Shown piece by piece: positions 10,301 to 20,700 of a DNA stretch of 64,000 bases. The stretch lies in assembly GCA_047967505.1 (NCBI GenBank), contig CM106540.1, one strand, 5' to 3'. Source of the DNA: Dipteris shenzhenensis (Eukaryota > Polypodiophyta > Polypodiopsida > Gleicheniales). The translations under genes and the position numbers were made by a program. A model generated the notes under the pieces. The model did not search any database, had not been told where the DNA came from, and saw only the letters and a list, made by a program, of their open reading frames with translations. Within the stretch, counting starts at the first letter, position 1. Each line of letters starts with the position of its first letter.

Positions 10301-11654
10301 GGAATCTGCAATGAAGGAGAAATTCCTTCTTGACTTCCTTTAGCATATTCTCTCCTTGTGCCTCTTCGCCTCGTTCATGTGGAATATTTTTTAGAGTGTT
10401 TTTAAAGAATTGACTGAAGATCTCCTCGAAATGTGTAGGCCCTGTAAATGTTATTTGATCCAGAAAACTATTTTTGGTTGGACAAAACATTATTGGGCGC
10501 AAGACCACATTACTTGCCACAGGTTTCTTGCCATCTCTCAAAGCCTCGTATATTTGCATTGCATAGGAGATATCAAGGCTTCGGCTATTAGTAAACAGAG
10601 CTGCAGCTTCCACATCTTTGGCATTCACAAACCACGTCCTTTGACCCCAGATATATCCCACATCATCATCTGTAACTGCTTCATTAAGACGCAGATTAAG
10701 ATTTTTAATTGATGTGAGTTCATCTTGATCATCTTCAGCCTCGGATTCTGAGTCTTCTTCATCTTTCTCTTTTTTTGACCGTTTTTCATCCACATTATCT
10801 TTCTCTACAGTGGGACGATGTCTTTTCTTACTGCTTGGAACCGTGGCTCTTGCAGTACTAGCCTTTTGCATTTCACGTCGTGGCTTGCTAGCAAGAGCTT
10901 CTAGCATAACTGCAGTGGATCGACCTTGATCTTCTTCAATTTTTGCTAATTCCCGTGCACTCAAGGCTTGTTTTTCATCATCCTTAGTTACATTCACCAT
11001 TTCTGGCTCTACAAGTTTGCGCTCATCTTCTACAGGTTTGTGACAGTGTGCCTGTTCTTCTTGTCCCTGCATTGAAGTCTGAGCTTTTTGATCTCCTTCA
11101 TGTGATGATTCTTGCATATGGAGAGCATATTCTGCATCCTGAAAGTATTCAAGCATTATCTTTGCATGCATCCTTTTTGCCACCACACTAGGAAATTGCT
11201 CCCAAGTATATGAAAGAGTCTCCAATGCCCTTTGCAACTCTGGAAACTTTGATGGTTGAGGAGGAGGCATCACAAAGGTCTTTGCGTCTCTCCTTGACAC
11301 AATAAAATGCATACCGCCAACTTCAGGATCTGAACTCTTTGTTAAAATATCCACAAAGGTGTCTTTTCGCTGGATTATTATGCCTACTACAAGGCTTGAA
11401 GTCATATCTTTTTTGAAGAAAGTAGCATCCCATGGATCTTCAACACCATTGAACTCCCTTTTTGACATAAGTAGAAAGAGTCTCTTTTCCTTTTGATGAA
11501 GAAACCAGGCTCTTCTACCCATGTGATATCGAGTCCACCTACCAAAGCCATTGGGGCTATATTCCTTTCCTTTGAAATTCAAAGTGACATCAGAAACCCA
11601 TTCTCTGATCTCAGAGTCATCTAGCATAGCCATCACATTAGCTGATTGCTCCAT
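4391..11654 (-). CDS. Giant element gene A: 1933-residue protein with three tandem Ulp1/C48-like cysteine-protease modules
   Basis: Twelve coding exons join in frame with GT-AG introns: 11654-8445, 8352-8105, 7968-7798, 7713-7624, 7533-7251, 6748-6519, 6435-6265, 6179-6090, 5998-5534, 5406-5236, 5153-5064, 4973-4391. The ATG at 11654 lies 4 bases after an acceptor (TTCTTGTAG), so a 5'-UTR intron is likely. Residues 1-1070 (one exon) are unassigned: a basic/acidic stretch near 290-345 (KKRHRP, KRSKKEK) looks nuclear-targeting; DGQH at 455-458 recalls ParB/DGQHR proteins; about 940-1010 weakly recalls a methyltransferase fold. Residues 1071 to about 1850 hold three protease modules. The tail has two roughly 45-residue Glu/Pro-rich repeats (PLEASEELP). 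Ulp1 proteases cleave SUMO-type conjugates and recur in plant DNA transposons; the target here is unknown. The open frame across all joins argues that the gene is functional. Exon 12 has an alternative acceptor 3 bases away. Confidence 0.82.
4700..5725 (-). other. Gene A protease module 3 (residues about 1590-1850)
   Basis: Second part of exon 9 and exons 10-12. His1712 in HWSLVVWN, Asn1729 in FVNSIAG, Gln1769 and Cys1775 in EQEDGHSCGW. It keeps the canonical 17- and 6-residue spacings. In modules 1 and 2 an intron separates the end of the module from the start of the next one; between modules 2 and 3 that intron is absent and the two parts share exon 9. Confidence 0.77.
5725..6748 (-). other. 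Gene A protease module 2 (residues about 1335-1590)
   Basis: Exons 6-8 and the first part of exon 9. His1470 in HWSLVVVD, Asn1487 in FANSMT, Cys1538 in YNCGW. The Gln (1530) lies 8 rather than 6 residues before the Cys because of a 2-residue insertion, so the oxyanion-hole geometry may be disturbed. This module may be less active or a pseudo-enzyme. Confidence 0.74.
7251..8352 (-). other. Gene A protease module 1 (residues 1071-1334)
   Basis: Exons 2-5. Candidate catalytic residues: His1212 in HWSLIFWD, Asn1229 in FVNSIEG, Gln1269 and Cys1275 in EQKDGHSCGW. His-to-second-residue spacing is 17 and Gln-to-Cys spacing is 6, the same as I recall for yeast Ulp1 (514/531/574/580). The second triad position is Asn instead of the usual Asp. 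Confidence 0.78.
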
Positions 11655-11719
11655 AATCCTACAAGAAAAGATAATGAAGAATTTAGATACATACAAGTAA
11701 AGTACAATATACAACCCTT

Positions 11720-12300
11720 GATACAATAAATGTGGAAAATAGCCCAAAAGGCTTTACAAGGCTTCATATGGCAATAAATGTGGGAAATAGCCTAAAAGGC
11801 TTTACAAGGCTTAAATATTTGTACAAATGTAAAAGAATTAGCCAATAAAGCTTTACAAGTAATATAAAATGTCGTCTAGTGATAAAGCTTCAATCTTCGT
11901 GAAGATTCATGTAATCTGTCCATCCATTGATATCTGAGCACTGATACCCAACTGTTGCAATCTATCCACTAAAAACTGTTCCACTGATATCCACTTATGC
12001 AGCCCACATGATATCCACTTATGCATCCCACTGATACTCGTTAATTAGTGAATGGTCGGGATGGTCGGGTTTATTACAAGGCGCTTCATATGACAATAAA
12101 TGTAAAAAATAGCATAAAAGGCTTTACAAGGATTTTTATGACAATAAATGAGCTTAAATATTTATACAAATGCAATAAAAATAACCAATAATCATCAAGC
12201 TCCAATATGTCCCATGACATGTAATCTGTCCACTGATATATGCAATCTGTCCACTGATATTTGCTCATGCAATCTGCCCACTGATAAACTTCTTGGTAAA
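11720..12300. repeat. Duplicated segment upstream of gene A
   Basis: Two diverged copies, about 11735-11990 and about 12065-12300, share GGCTTTACAAGG, AATAAATGT and runs of TGTCCACTGATAT. It probably lies within the 5'-UTR intron or promoter region of gene A. No coding exon seen between 11660 and 12740. Confidence 0.65.
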
Positions 12301-12739
12301 TGGTAAAAGGTCTTATTTAATAGCATGTTATGAGTGTTAAACCGCATGTGAGCGAAGGGACTGACAACGAATAGGAACTAGTTAGAAAAATTTGAGCATG
12401 GCTTCGATTGGCAACTTGGAGAATTGTCTCTCCTCTAAGGCAATCTAATCTATGCTAAACTATGCTAAACCAACCGTCGAAGCGAAGAAAAGCAATAAAT
12501 AATTTCTTTTTCTGTGTTCATTTTAATGTGCTGGGGTTTAAGAGGCTTAAATATGCAAAAGAAGGGGTTGTGATGTAGAGGCTAAACCTGCATGTGATAT
12601 AAATAAAGAACAAGTATCTAAAGAAAAGTTAACATTTTTCAATTTAAAAGATGAATATATATAAAAACATTATCTCACTTTCAAAATAAACCATAAATTC
12701 ACTCTTTTATAATTTTTTAAAAGTATAATATAAAGTATG

Positions 12740-12761
12740 TAAATATATAAAACTCTCTTTA

Positions 12762-12808
<47 letters not shown>

Positions 12809-13700
12809 CCTAAATCTCTTTGCAGCCATAGTCAAGACACCTCATTCTCTCTCTTAATCTCTCTCTCTCTCTCTATAACTCTTAAACCCTAAACCCTAAA
12901 CCCTAAACCGGCTTCTCTCTCTTAATCTCTCTCCCTCTCTCTCCTCTCTCTTTCTTTCTCTCCCTACTCTTCTCTCTCATTTAAAAATATAATATAAAAG
13001 ATGTAAATATATAAAACTCTCTTTACTTTCTCTCTCTCTCTCTCTCTCTCTCTCCTCCTAAATCTCCTTGTAGTCATAGTCAAGACACCTCATTCTCTCT
13101 CTTAATCTCTCTCTCTCTCTCTTTGACAACTCTTAAGTATTTTTCTCTCTATCCTCATCCCACTTATTCTCTCTCTCCCTCTCTCTCCCTCTAGCACAGA
13201 AGTTTCATTCCTCTCTCTCTCTCTCTCTCTCTCTCCCTCTCTCTCCCTAAGTCTCCCTCTTCTCTTCTCTCTCTCTCTCTCTTTTCCTCTCTCCTCTCGC
13301 CACGTTTCATTCCTATAAACTTTCTCTCTCTCTCCCTCTCTCTCTTTCTCTCTCTCCCTCTCTCTCTTTCTCTCTCCCTCTCTCTCCCTACTCTCTCCCT
13401 CCCTCAAGTAGCCACGGCACCCAAGAGACCCGCTTCTCTCTCTTAATCTCTCTCCCCCTCTCTCCTCACTCCTTACCAGCTTCTCTCTCTTAATCTCTCT
13501 CCGCCTCTCTCCTCTCTCTTTCTTTCCCTCCCTACTCTTCTCTCTCTTAATCTCTCTCCGCCTCTCTCCTCTCTCTTTCTTTCCCTCCCTACTCTTCTCT
13601 CTCATTTAAGGAGCCCCTATTCTCTGTGTGAATCTCTCTCTCTCTCTCTCCCTCTCTTAAGGAGCCCCTCTTCTCTCTCTTAATTTCTCTCTTTCCCTCC
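12740..13700. repeat. CT-rich microsatellite tract
   Basis: Long (CT)n and CTCTCC-type runs, including about 45 bases of pure CT near 12765-12805, with repeated modules such as CTCTCTTAATCTCTCT. Two halves (from about 12720 and about 12980) share the same start, so part of it was tandemly duplicated. Open frames in it are low-complexity artefacts. Confidence 0.9.
12883..12909 (+). repeat. Interstitial plant-type telomere motif, three CCCTAAA units
   Basis: Three perfect CCCTAAA units at 12887-12907 with partial units on both sides, embedded in CT-rich DNA. Such motifs (telo-box-like) occur in plant promoters and interstitially. With only three copies it does not indicate a chromosome end. 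Confidence 0.8.
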
Positions 13701-13702
13701 CT

Positions 13703-13882
13703 CCCTATTCTCCCATTTCTCAAATTTACAAACTCGAATATAAATAAAAAACTAATTAAAATAGAACTCAAAAACTCAAATAAGAAACTAATCCCTATTC
13801 TCCCATTTCTCAAATTTACAAACTCGAATATAAATAAAAAACTAATTAAAATAGAACTCAAAAACTCAAATAAGAAACTAAT
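13703..13882. repeat. 90-bp direct duplication
   Basis: CCCTATTCTCCCATTTCTC and the following AT-rich sequence occur at 13703 and again at 13793 with almost no change. From 13883 to 14080 the sequence is AT-rich with repeated GAAACTAATT/AAGAATT words; nothing else recognised. Confidence 0.85.
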
Positions 13883-14084
13883 TTAAAAAGAATTGTAATG
13901 CCTTCTAAAAGACCACCCTCCTCAAAAACTTTAAGAATAAACTAATTGAAAAAGAATTATAAGTAAAGAAAAAGAATTACAATACGAATTTTAAGAAATA
14001 GAACTCAAAAACCTTAACAAGAAACTAATTGAAAAGAATTGTAAGTAAAGAAATAGAATTACAAGACGAATAAAAAAGAATGCA

Positions 14085-14250
14085 AGTACCTGGAAAAAGT
14101 GAAAAAAGTAAGGCTCGGCTTATCCTTTCTCTTCCGCTCTTGGTTGCTTCAATGAAACGAGGAGAGAGTTAAAACTAGTCCACTCTTACACATAAATTTG
14201 AATTTTCAAAAAAGAGAGGGAAATTTGAATTCATTATAAATTTGAATTCA
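14085..14250 (-). promoter_or_regulatory. Candidate 5'-UTR exon and promoter of gene A, copy 1
   Basis: On the minus strand this reads toward TTTCCAG|GTACTTGC, a good splice donor, preceded by a segment containing TTTCATTGAAGCAA. A similar block is found at 16660-16810. The gene A ATG has an acceptor 4 bases upstream, so an upstream non-coding exon is needed; these are the best candidates I see. Inference only. Confidence 0.35.
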
Positions 14251-14460
14251 AATTTGTGTTCAACATTCTTCTTATACTTTCTTCTTATACGTTCCTTTTG
14301 AATTCAAATTTATGTTCAACATTCTTCTTGATACTTTCTTCAACATTCTTCTCGATTCTTGTAAGTCCTTTTCATTCTCGTAAGTCCTTTTCATGTAAGT
14401 CCTTTTCATTCTCGTACGTCCTTTTCATTCTTCTCGTAAGTCAAATCTTATTTTTCGTTC

Positions 14461-16620
14461 TTGCTCATGATAGTAAGTCAAATCCTCCTCTCCCATCTCT
14501 CTCTCCTTCTCTCTCTCTCCTCTCTCTCCTCTCCTTCCCTCCATCCATCCCTCGACCCAATCCTCTCCTCCAACCTCCTTCCCTCCCCTCCCCTTCCTCC
14601 GCCGCCAAAACTCCTCCCTTCCCTCCGCTCTCCCTCCTTCCCCAAAATCCCTCTCCCCTCTTGCTACCCTTCCCCTCTCCCGTCGCCTAACCTCTTCCTC
14701 CCCTACCCCTTTTTCCCCCTACCCCTTTTAACCTTCCTAAATTTTCCCCACCCCCCTTGGCGACCCCCCCAACCTTTCCACCCTCTTCCCCACTCTCCCT
14801 TTGGCCCCCCCTCCCTCCTTCCTTGGCCATCCCCCCCCTCTCCTCACTCCCTGGGCTGGCGGCCGCGGCCGCCAGCCCCCCCCCCTCTCACCCACCGCCA
14901 ACCCCTCCCCCCCCCCTCCTCTCACCCACCGCCAACCCCTCCCCACCCATCCCGCTCCCTGGCTGGCGGCCGCGGCCGCCAGCCCCCCCCCCCTCCCAGC
15001 TCCCCCCCCCCCCCTCTCCTCTCTCCCTGGCTGGCGGCCGCGGCCGCCAGCCCCCCCCCCTCCTCTCACCCACCCCCCACCCCTCCCCACCCATCCCGCT
15101 CCCTGGCTGGCGGCCGCGGCCGCCAGCCCCCCCCCCCCTCCTCTCGCCCACCCCCCACCCCTGCCCACCCATCCCGCTCCCTGGCTGGCGGCCGCGGCCG
15201 CCAGCCCCCCCCCCCCTCTCCTCTCTCCCAGCCCCCCCCCCCTCTCCTCTCTCCCTGGCTGGCGGCCGCGGCCGCCAGCCCCCCCTCCCCCTCCTCTCGC
15301 CCACCCCCCACCCCTCCCCACCCATCCCGCTCCCTGGCTGGCGGCCGCGGCCGCCAGCCCCCCCCCCCCTCTCCTCTCTCCCAGCCCCCCCCCCCCTCTC
15401 CTCTCTCCCTGGCTGGCGGCCGCGGCCGCCAGCCCCCCCCCCCCTCCTCTCGCCCACCCCCCACCCCTCCCCACCCATCCCGCTCCCTGGCTGGCGACCG
15501 CGGCCGCCAGCCCCCCCCCCCCCTCTCCTCTCTCCCTGGCTGGCGGCCGCGGCCGCCAGCCCCCCCCCCTCCTCTCCCCCACCCCCCACCCCTCCCCACC
15601 CATCCCGCTCCCTGGCTGGCGGCCGCAGCCGCCAGCCCTCCCCCCCCTCTCCTCTCTCCCACCCCTCCCCTCCTCTCGCCCACCCCCCACTCCTCCCCAC
15701 CCATCCCGCTCCCTGGCTGGCGGCCGCGGCCGCCAGCCCCCCCCCCCCTCTCCTCTCTCCCAGCCCCCCCCCCCGCTCTCCTCTCTCCCTGGCTGGCGGC
15801 CGCGGCCGCCAGCCCCCCCCCCCTCCTCTCACCCACCCCCCACCCCTCTCCACCCATCCCGCTCCCTGGCTGGCGGCCGCGGCCGCCAGCCCCCCCCCCC
15901 CCTCTCCTCTCTCCCCCCTCCTCTCACCCAGCCCCCCCCCCCTCTCCTCTCTCCCTGGCTGGCGGCCGCGGCCGCCAGCCCCCCCCCCTCTCCTCTCTCC
16001 CCCCTCCTCTCACCCAGCCCCCCCTCTCCTCTCTCCCTGGGCTGGCGGCCGCGGCCGCCAGCCCCCCCCCCCTTCTCACCCACCCCCCACCCCTCCCCCC
16101 CCTCCTCTCACCCACCCCCCCCCCCTTCCCTGGGCTGGCGGCCGCGGCCGCCAGCCCCCCCCCCCCTCTCACCCAGCCCCCCCCCCCTCCCCCTCCTCTT
16201 CACCCGCCCCCCCCCCCCCCTTTCGCAACCCCTCCCCCACCCCCCCTTCCCCCCCTCAGCCGCTCCCCCACCCTCCCCCACCCCCCCTTCCCCCCCTCAG
16301 CCGCTCCCCCTCCCTCTTCACCGCGCCCTCTTCACCCTCCCCCCCCTCCCCCCCTCAGCCGCGGCCCCCTCCCTCCCCCTCTCAGCCGCTCCCCCCTCCT
16401 CTCGCTGCGCCCCCCCCCTCCCCCTCTCAGCCGCTCCCCCCTCCTCCTCCCAGCCTCCCCTCTGCACCCACCCGCCGCCCCAGCCTCCCCTCCCACCCTC
16501 ACACCCACCTCCCTCTTCGCCCCTTCTTCCCCTCCCTTCCTCCTCCCTCCCGTCCCACCCTCTTCCTCCCCTCCCTTCCTCCTCCCTCCCCTCCCCTGAA
16601 CCTTTCTCTCTCTAATTTCT
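14461..16620. repeat. C-rich tandem block with about 17 copies of a 24-bp GC palindrome
   Basis: Poly-C/CCCT tracts alternate with GGCTGGCGGCCG followed by its exact reverse complement (a perfect 24-bp palindrome with two overlapping NotI sites and a central SacII site). Spacing alternates at about 70-120 bases. Two copies carry single changes (about 15499 and 15619). The last 450 bases (16180-16620) keep the C-rich composition and repeat CTCAGCCGCTCCCC but lack the palindrome. Long open frames run through it in several frames on both strands because of composition; none looks like a real protein. The minus strand is G-run-rich. Confidence 0.93.
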
Positions 16621-16659
16621 CTGTCTTTAAATTTTAAAAAAGAAACTAGAAAAAAAAGT

Positions 16660-16810
16660 TTGCAAGTACCTGGAAACAGTTTGTAAGTTTGCTCTTTCTT
16701 GCTTTCTTGCTCTTCCTTCCTTGCTCTCTTGATCGTCCTTGCTTTCTTGCTTGAATGAAATGAGGGGAGAAAGAATGAATGAAGGAAGACTATATATAAG
16801 AAAAATTAGG
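16660..16810 (-). promoter_or_regulatory. Candidate promoter and 5'-UTR exon, copy 2
   Basis: On the minus strand: a TATATATA box (about 16790), then a segment containing TCATTTCATTCAAGCAAG, then CTGTTTCCAG|GTACTTGC. The donor and flanks match copy 1 at 14085-14250, so the pair flanks the C-rich block as a direct repeat. The TATATATA is symmetric and could also serve the plus strand, toward gene B. Inference only. Confidence 0.35.
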
Positions 16811-17430
16811 TTTTCCTCCTCCTCTCCTATTGGCTTTCCATTCCTCCCCTCTCTCCTATTGGCTTTTCATTTATCTCCTCTCCCATTGGCTCCCATTACT
16901 CCCCCTCTCCTATTGAACCCCCATCCCTCATCCATTAGCCCTCCTCCCATCCATCCATTTCTTCTTCCTCCCCATTGCCACCACTCCCATCCCACATTTC
17001 CACCACGTCCCATTTTCCAAAATCCCATATTTCCCCATCTCACCCTTCTCTTTTTCATCCCCTATTAACTTCCTCACTCATTTCACTCCCTTATTAGCCT
17101 ACTCCCCTATTACTTTCCCCTCTCCCATTCCATTCTTCCCTCCCCACTCTCACTTCCACTTCCCATTACTCACTTGCCATTTAAAAACTATTAATATATT
17201 ATTATACTATTTTTTATACTAATTATCATACACCCTTATTACTTCCCTATCCTATTCCACTCCTCCCTCCTCATTCCCACTTCCACTTCCCATTACTCAC
17301 TTGCTATACACATTTGCAAACTATTAATATATTATTACATGATTTTTTATACTATTTGTAAACTTACATATGGGCAAAATCACAGGTGTCAAAGCGATCC
17401 TATTGTGGTCATACAACAACTGTGCTTTTA
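16811..17430. other. Pyrimidine-rich spacer, no gene
   Basis: Plus strand is T/C-rich (CCTCCCATCC, TCCCATTACTC words repeated). A segment around ACTATTAATATATTATTA occurs twice (about 17187 and about 17310), with the preceding CACTTCCACTTCCCATTACT also duplicated. Nothing coding recognised. Confidence 0.7.
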
Positions 17431-17702
17431 TTCAAGGGTATATTTATCCTCATCAACAAGCTTATTTACTCAAGGTATGAAGTGCATAATTTGTGCACTA
17501 GGTGTTTACTTTGTGCCAAAATTGTTTGCCACACACACACACACATATACATATACCGAGAATTTATTCAAGGGTATATTTATCCTCATCAACAAGCTTA
17601 TTTACTCAAGGTATGAAGTGCATAATTTGTGCACTAGGTGTTTACTTTGTGCCAAAATTGTTTGCCACACACACACACACATATACATATACCGAGAATT
17701 TT
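17431..17702. repeat. 136-bp direct duplication with a CA microsatellite
   Basis: Starts TTCAAGGGTATATTTATCC at 17431 and again at 17567 with nearly no change; each copy ends in a (CA)n run then TATACATATACCGAGAATTT. It leads directly into the satellite array. Confidence 0.9.
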
Positions 17703-17729
17703 CTAATATTATCGCATCTACATTTCTCC

Positions 17730-20700
17730 AATGGGCATAAAACTTTGTACACTCCTCAACCTAGGTCTTATTGACTTGCATTCAAAGTGGTGCACCCATC
17801 TCATAAGTACTTGTTCGGATAACACACCTCCTATGTATTTTATGACGATTGTGCATAACACTAGGAACAAAATGGTGTATCATGTGAGACAGACTATGCA
17901 AAGCATATCCAATGGACACAAGACTTTACACGTTCCTCAACCTAGGCAGTATTGACTTGTGTGCAAAGTGGCATCCCCATCCGATAAGTACTTGTTCGAA
18001 AAATACACCTACGATCGTGTTTTTTGACGATTATGCATGACACTAAGGCAATAATGGTGTTTTATGCTTGATCGACAATGCAAAGCATATCCGATGGGCA
18101 CAATACTTTGCACACACCTTCAACTAGGTAGAATCGACTTACATGCAAAGTGGCATGCCCATCCCATAAGTGCTTGATCCTATAACATACCTAGAAACGT
18201 GTTTTTTGACGGATGTGCATGACACTAGAGTAAAAATAGTATTTAATGCTCGATAGACCATGCAAAGGATATCCGATGGGCACAAAACTTTTCGTACGCC
18301 TCAACCTAGGTGGTATTGAAATGTTCTCAATGAGGCACACCCATCCGATAAGTACTTGGTCAGATAACACACCTAATGGCGTGTTTTTTTGTGAATGTGC
18401 ATGTCATTAGGAAAAAAATGATGTATAATGCGTGATCGACCATGCAAATCATATCCGATGGTGACAATACTTTGCATGCACCTCAATGTACTTAAAACGG
18501 ACTTGCGTTCAAAGTGGAGCCCCCATCTGATAAGTACTTATTTGAATAACACACCTATGGCCGTGTTTTTATATGATTGTGCATGACACTAAGGCAAAAA
18601 CGGTGTGTTATGCTTGATCAACCATGCAAATCATATCCGAAGGTGACAATACTTTGCACACACCTCAAACTAGTTGAAACGGACTTGCGTGCAAACTAGA
18701 GCCCCCATCCGATAAGTACTAGTTTGAATAACACATCTAGGACTGCGTTTTTTTACGAATGTGCATGACACTAAGATAAAAACGGTGTTTTATGCTTGAT
18801 CGACAATGCAAATCATATCCGATGGGCACAATACTTTGCACACACCTTCAACTAGGTAGAATCGACTTACATGCAAAGTGGCATGCCCGTCCCATAAGTG
18901 CTTGATCCTATAACATACCTAGAAACGTGTTTTTTGACGGATGTGCATGACACTAGAGTAAAAATAGAATTTAATGCTCGATAGACCATGCAAAGGATAT
19001 CCGATGGGCACAAAAATTTTCGTACGCCTCAACCTAGGTGGTATTGAAATGTTCTCAATGAGGCACACCCATCCGATAAGTACTTGGTCAGATAACACAC
19101 CTAATGGCGTGTTTTTTTGTGAATGTGCATGTCATTAGGAAAAAAATGATGTATAATGCGTGATCGACCATGCAAATCATATCTGATGGTGACAATACTT
19201 TGCACGCACCTCAACGTAGTTAAAACGGACTTGCGTGCAAAGTGGAGGCCCCATCTGATAAGTATTTATTTGAATAACACACCTATGGCCGTGTTTTTAT
19301 ATGGTTGTGCATGACACTAAGGCAAAAACAGTGTGTTATGCTTGATCGACAATGCAAAGCATATCCGATGGGCACAATACTTTGCACACACCTTCAACTA
19401 GGTGGAATTAACTTACATGCAAAGTGGCACGCCCATCGCATAAGTGCTTGATCAGATAACACACCTAGAAGCGTGTTTTTTTACGGATGTGCATGGCACT
19501 AAGGTAAAAATGGTATTTAATGCTTGATCCACCATGCAAAGCATATCCGATGGGCACAATACTTTGCACATACCTTTAACTAGGTGGAATTGACTTACAT
19601 GCAAAGTGGCACGCCCATCGCATAAGTGCTTGATCAGATAACACACCTAGCAGCGTGTTTTTTTACGGATGTGCATGGCACTAAGGCAAAAATGGAATTT
19701 AATGCTCGATCGACCATGCAAAGCATATTCGATGGGCACGATACTTTGCACACACCTTCAACTAAGTGGAATTGACTTACATGCAAAGTGGCATTCCCAT
19801 CGCATAAGTGCTTGATCGGATAACACACCTAGCAGCGTGTTTTTTTACGGATGTGCATGGCACTAAGGCAAAAATGGAATTTAATGCTCGATCGACCATG
19901 CAAAGCATATCTGATGGGCATAATACTTTACCTATACCTCAAATTAGGTTGTATTAAAATGTTGTCAAAGAGGCACGCCCATCTGATAAGTACTTGGTCA
20001 GATAACATACCTAAGGGCGTGTTTTTTTGCGAATGTGCATGCCACTAGGGAAAAAACGGTGTATAATGCGTGATCGACCATGTAAATCATATCCGATGGT
20101 GACAATACTTTGCACGCACCTCAACGTAGTTAAAACGGACTTGCGTGCAAAGTGGAGGCCTCATCTGATAAGTATTTATTTGAATAACACACCTATGGCC
20201 GTGTTTTTATATGGTTGTGCATGACACTAAGGCAAAAACAGTGTGTTATGCTTGATCGACAATGCAAAGCATATCCGATGGGCACAATACTTTGCACACA
20301 CCTTCAACTAGGTGGAATTAACTTACATGCAAAGTGGCACGCCCATCGCATAAGTGCTTGATCAGATAACACACCTAGCATCGTATTTTTTTACGGATGT
20401 GCATGGCACTAAGGCAAAAATGGTATTTAATGCTCGATCAACCATGCAAAGCATATCCGATGGGCACAATACTTTGCACATACCTTTAACTAGGTGGAAT
20501 TGACTTACATGCAAAGTGGCACGCCCATCCCGTAAGTGCTTGATTGGATAACATACCTATCAGCGTGTTTTTTTACGGATGTGCATGAAACTAGAGCAAA
20601 AATAGTATTTAATGGTCGATCGACCATGCAAAGCATATCCGATGGGCACAATACTTTGCACACACCTTCAACTAGGTGGAATTGACTTACATGAAAAGTG

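Noticed and set aside
4391-11654. Treating the downstream protease exons as separate small genes
   Set aside because: All eleven predicted introns have GT-AG ends and join in frame, and total coding length is divisible by three; a single 1933-codon gene explains them better.
12883-12909. Evidence for a chromosome end
   Set aside because: Only three telomere units, surrounded by element sequence on both sides.
13102-13605. 167-codon Arg/Glu-rich minus-strand frame
   Set aside because: Pure translation of the CT microsatellite; no natural protein composition.
14461-16620. Very long proline/alanine/arginine-rich open frames (up to about 710 codons) on both strands
   Set aside because: They come from the C-rich palindrome block, where stop codons are rare in every frame. 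The frames overlap each other on both strands and have no domain-like sequence.
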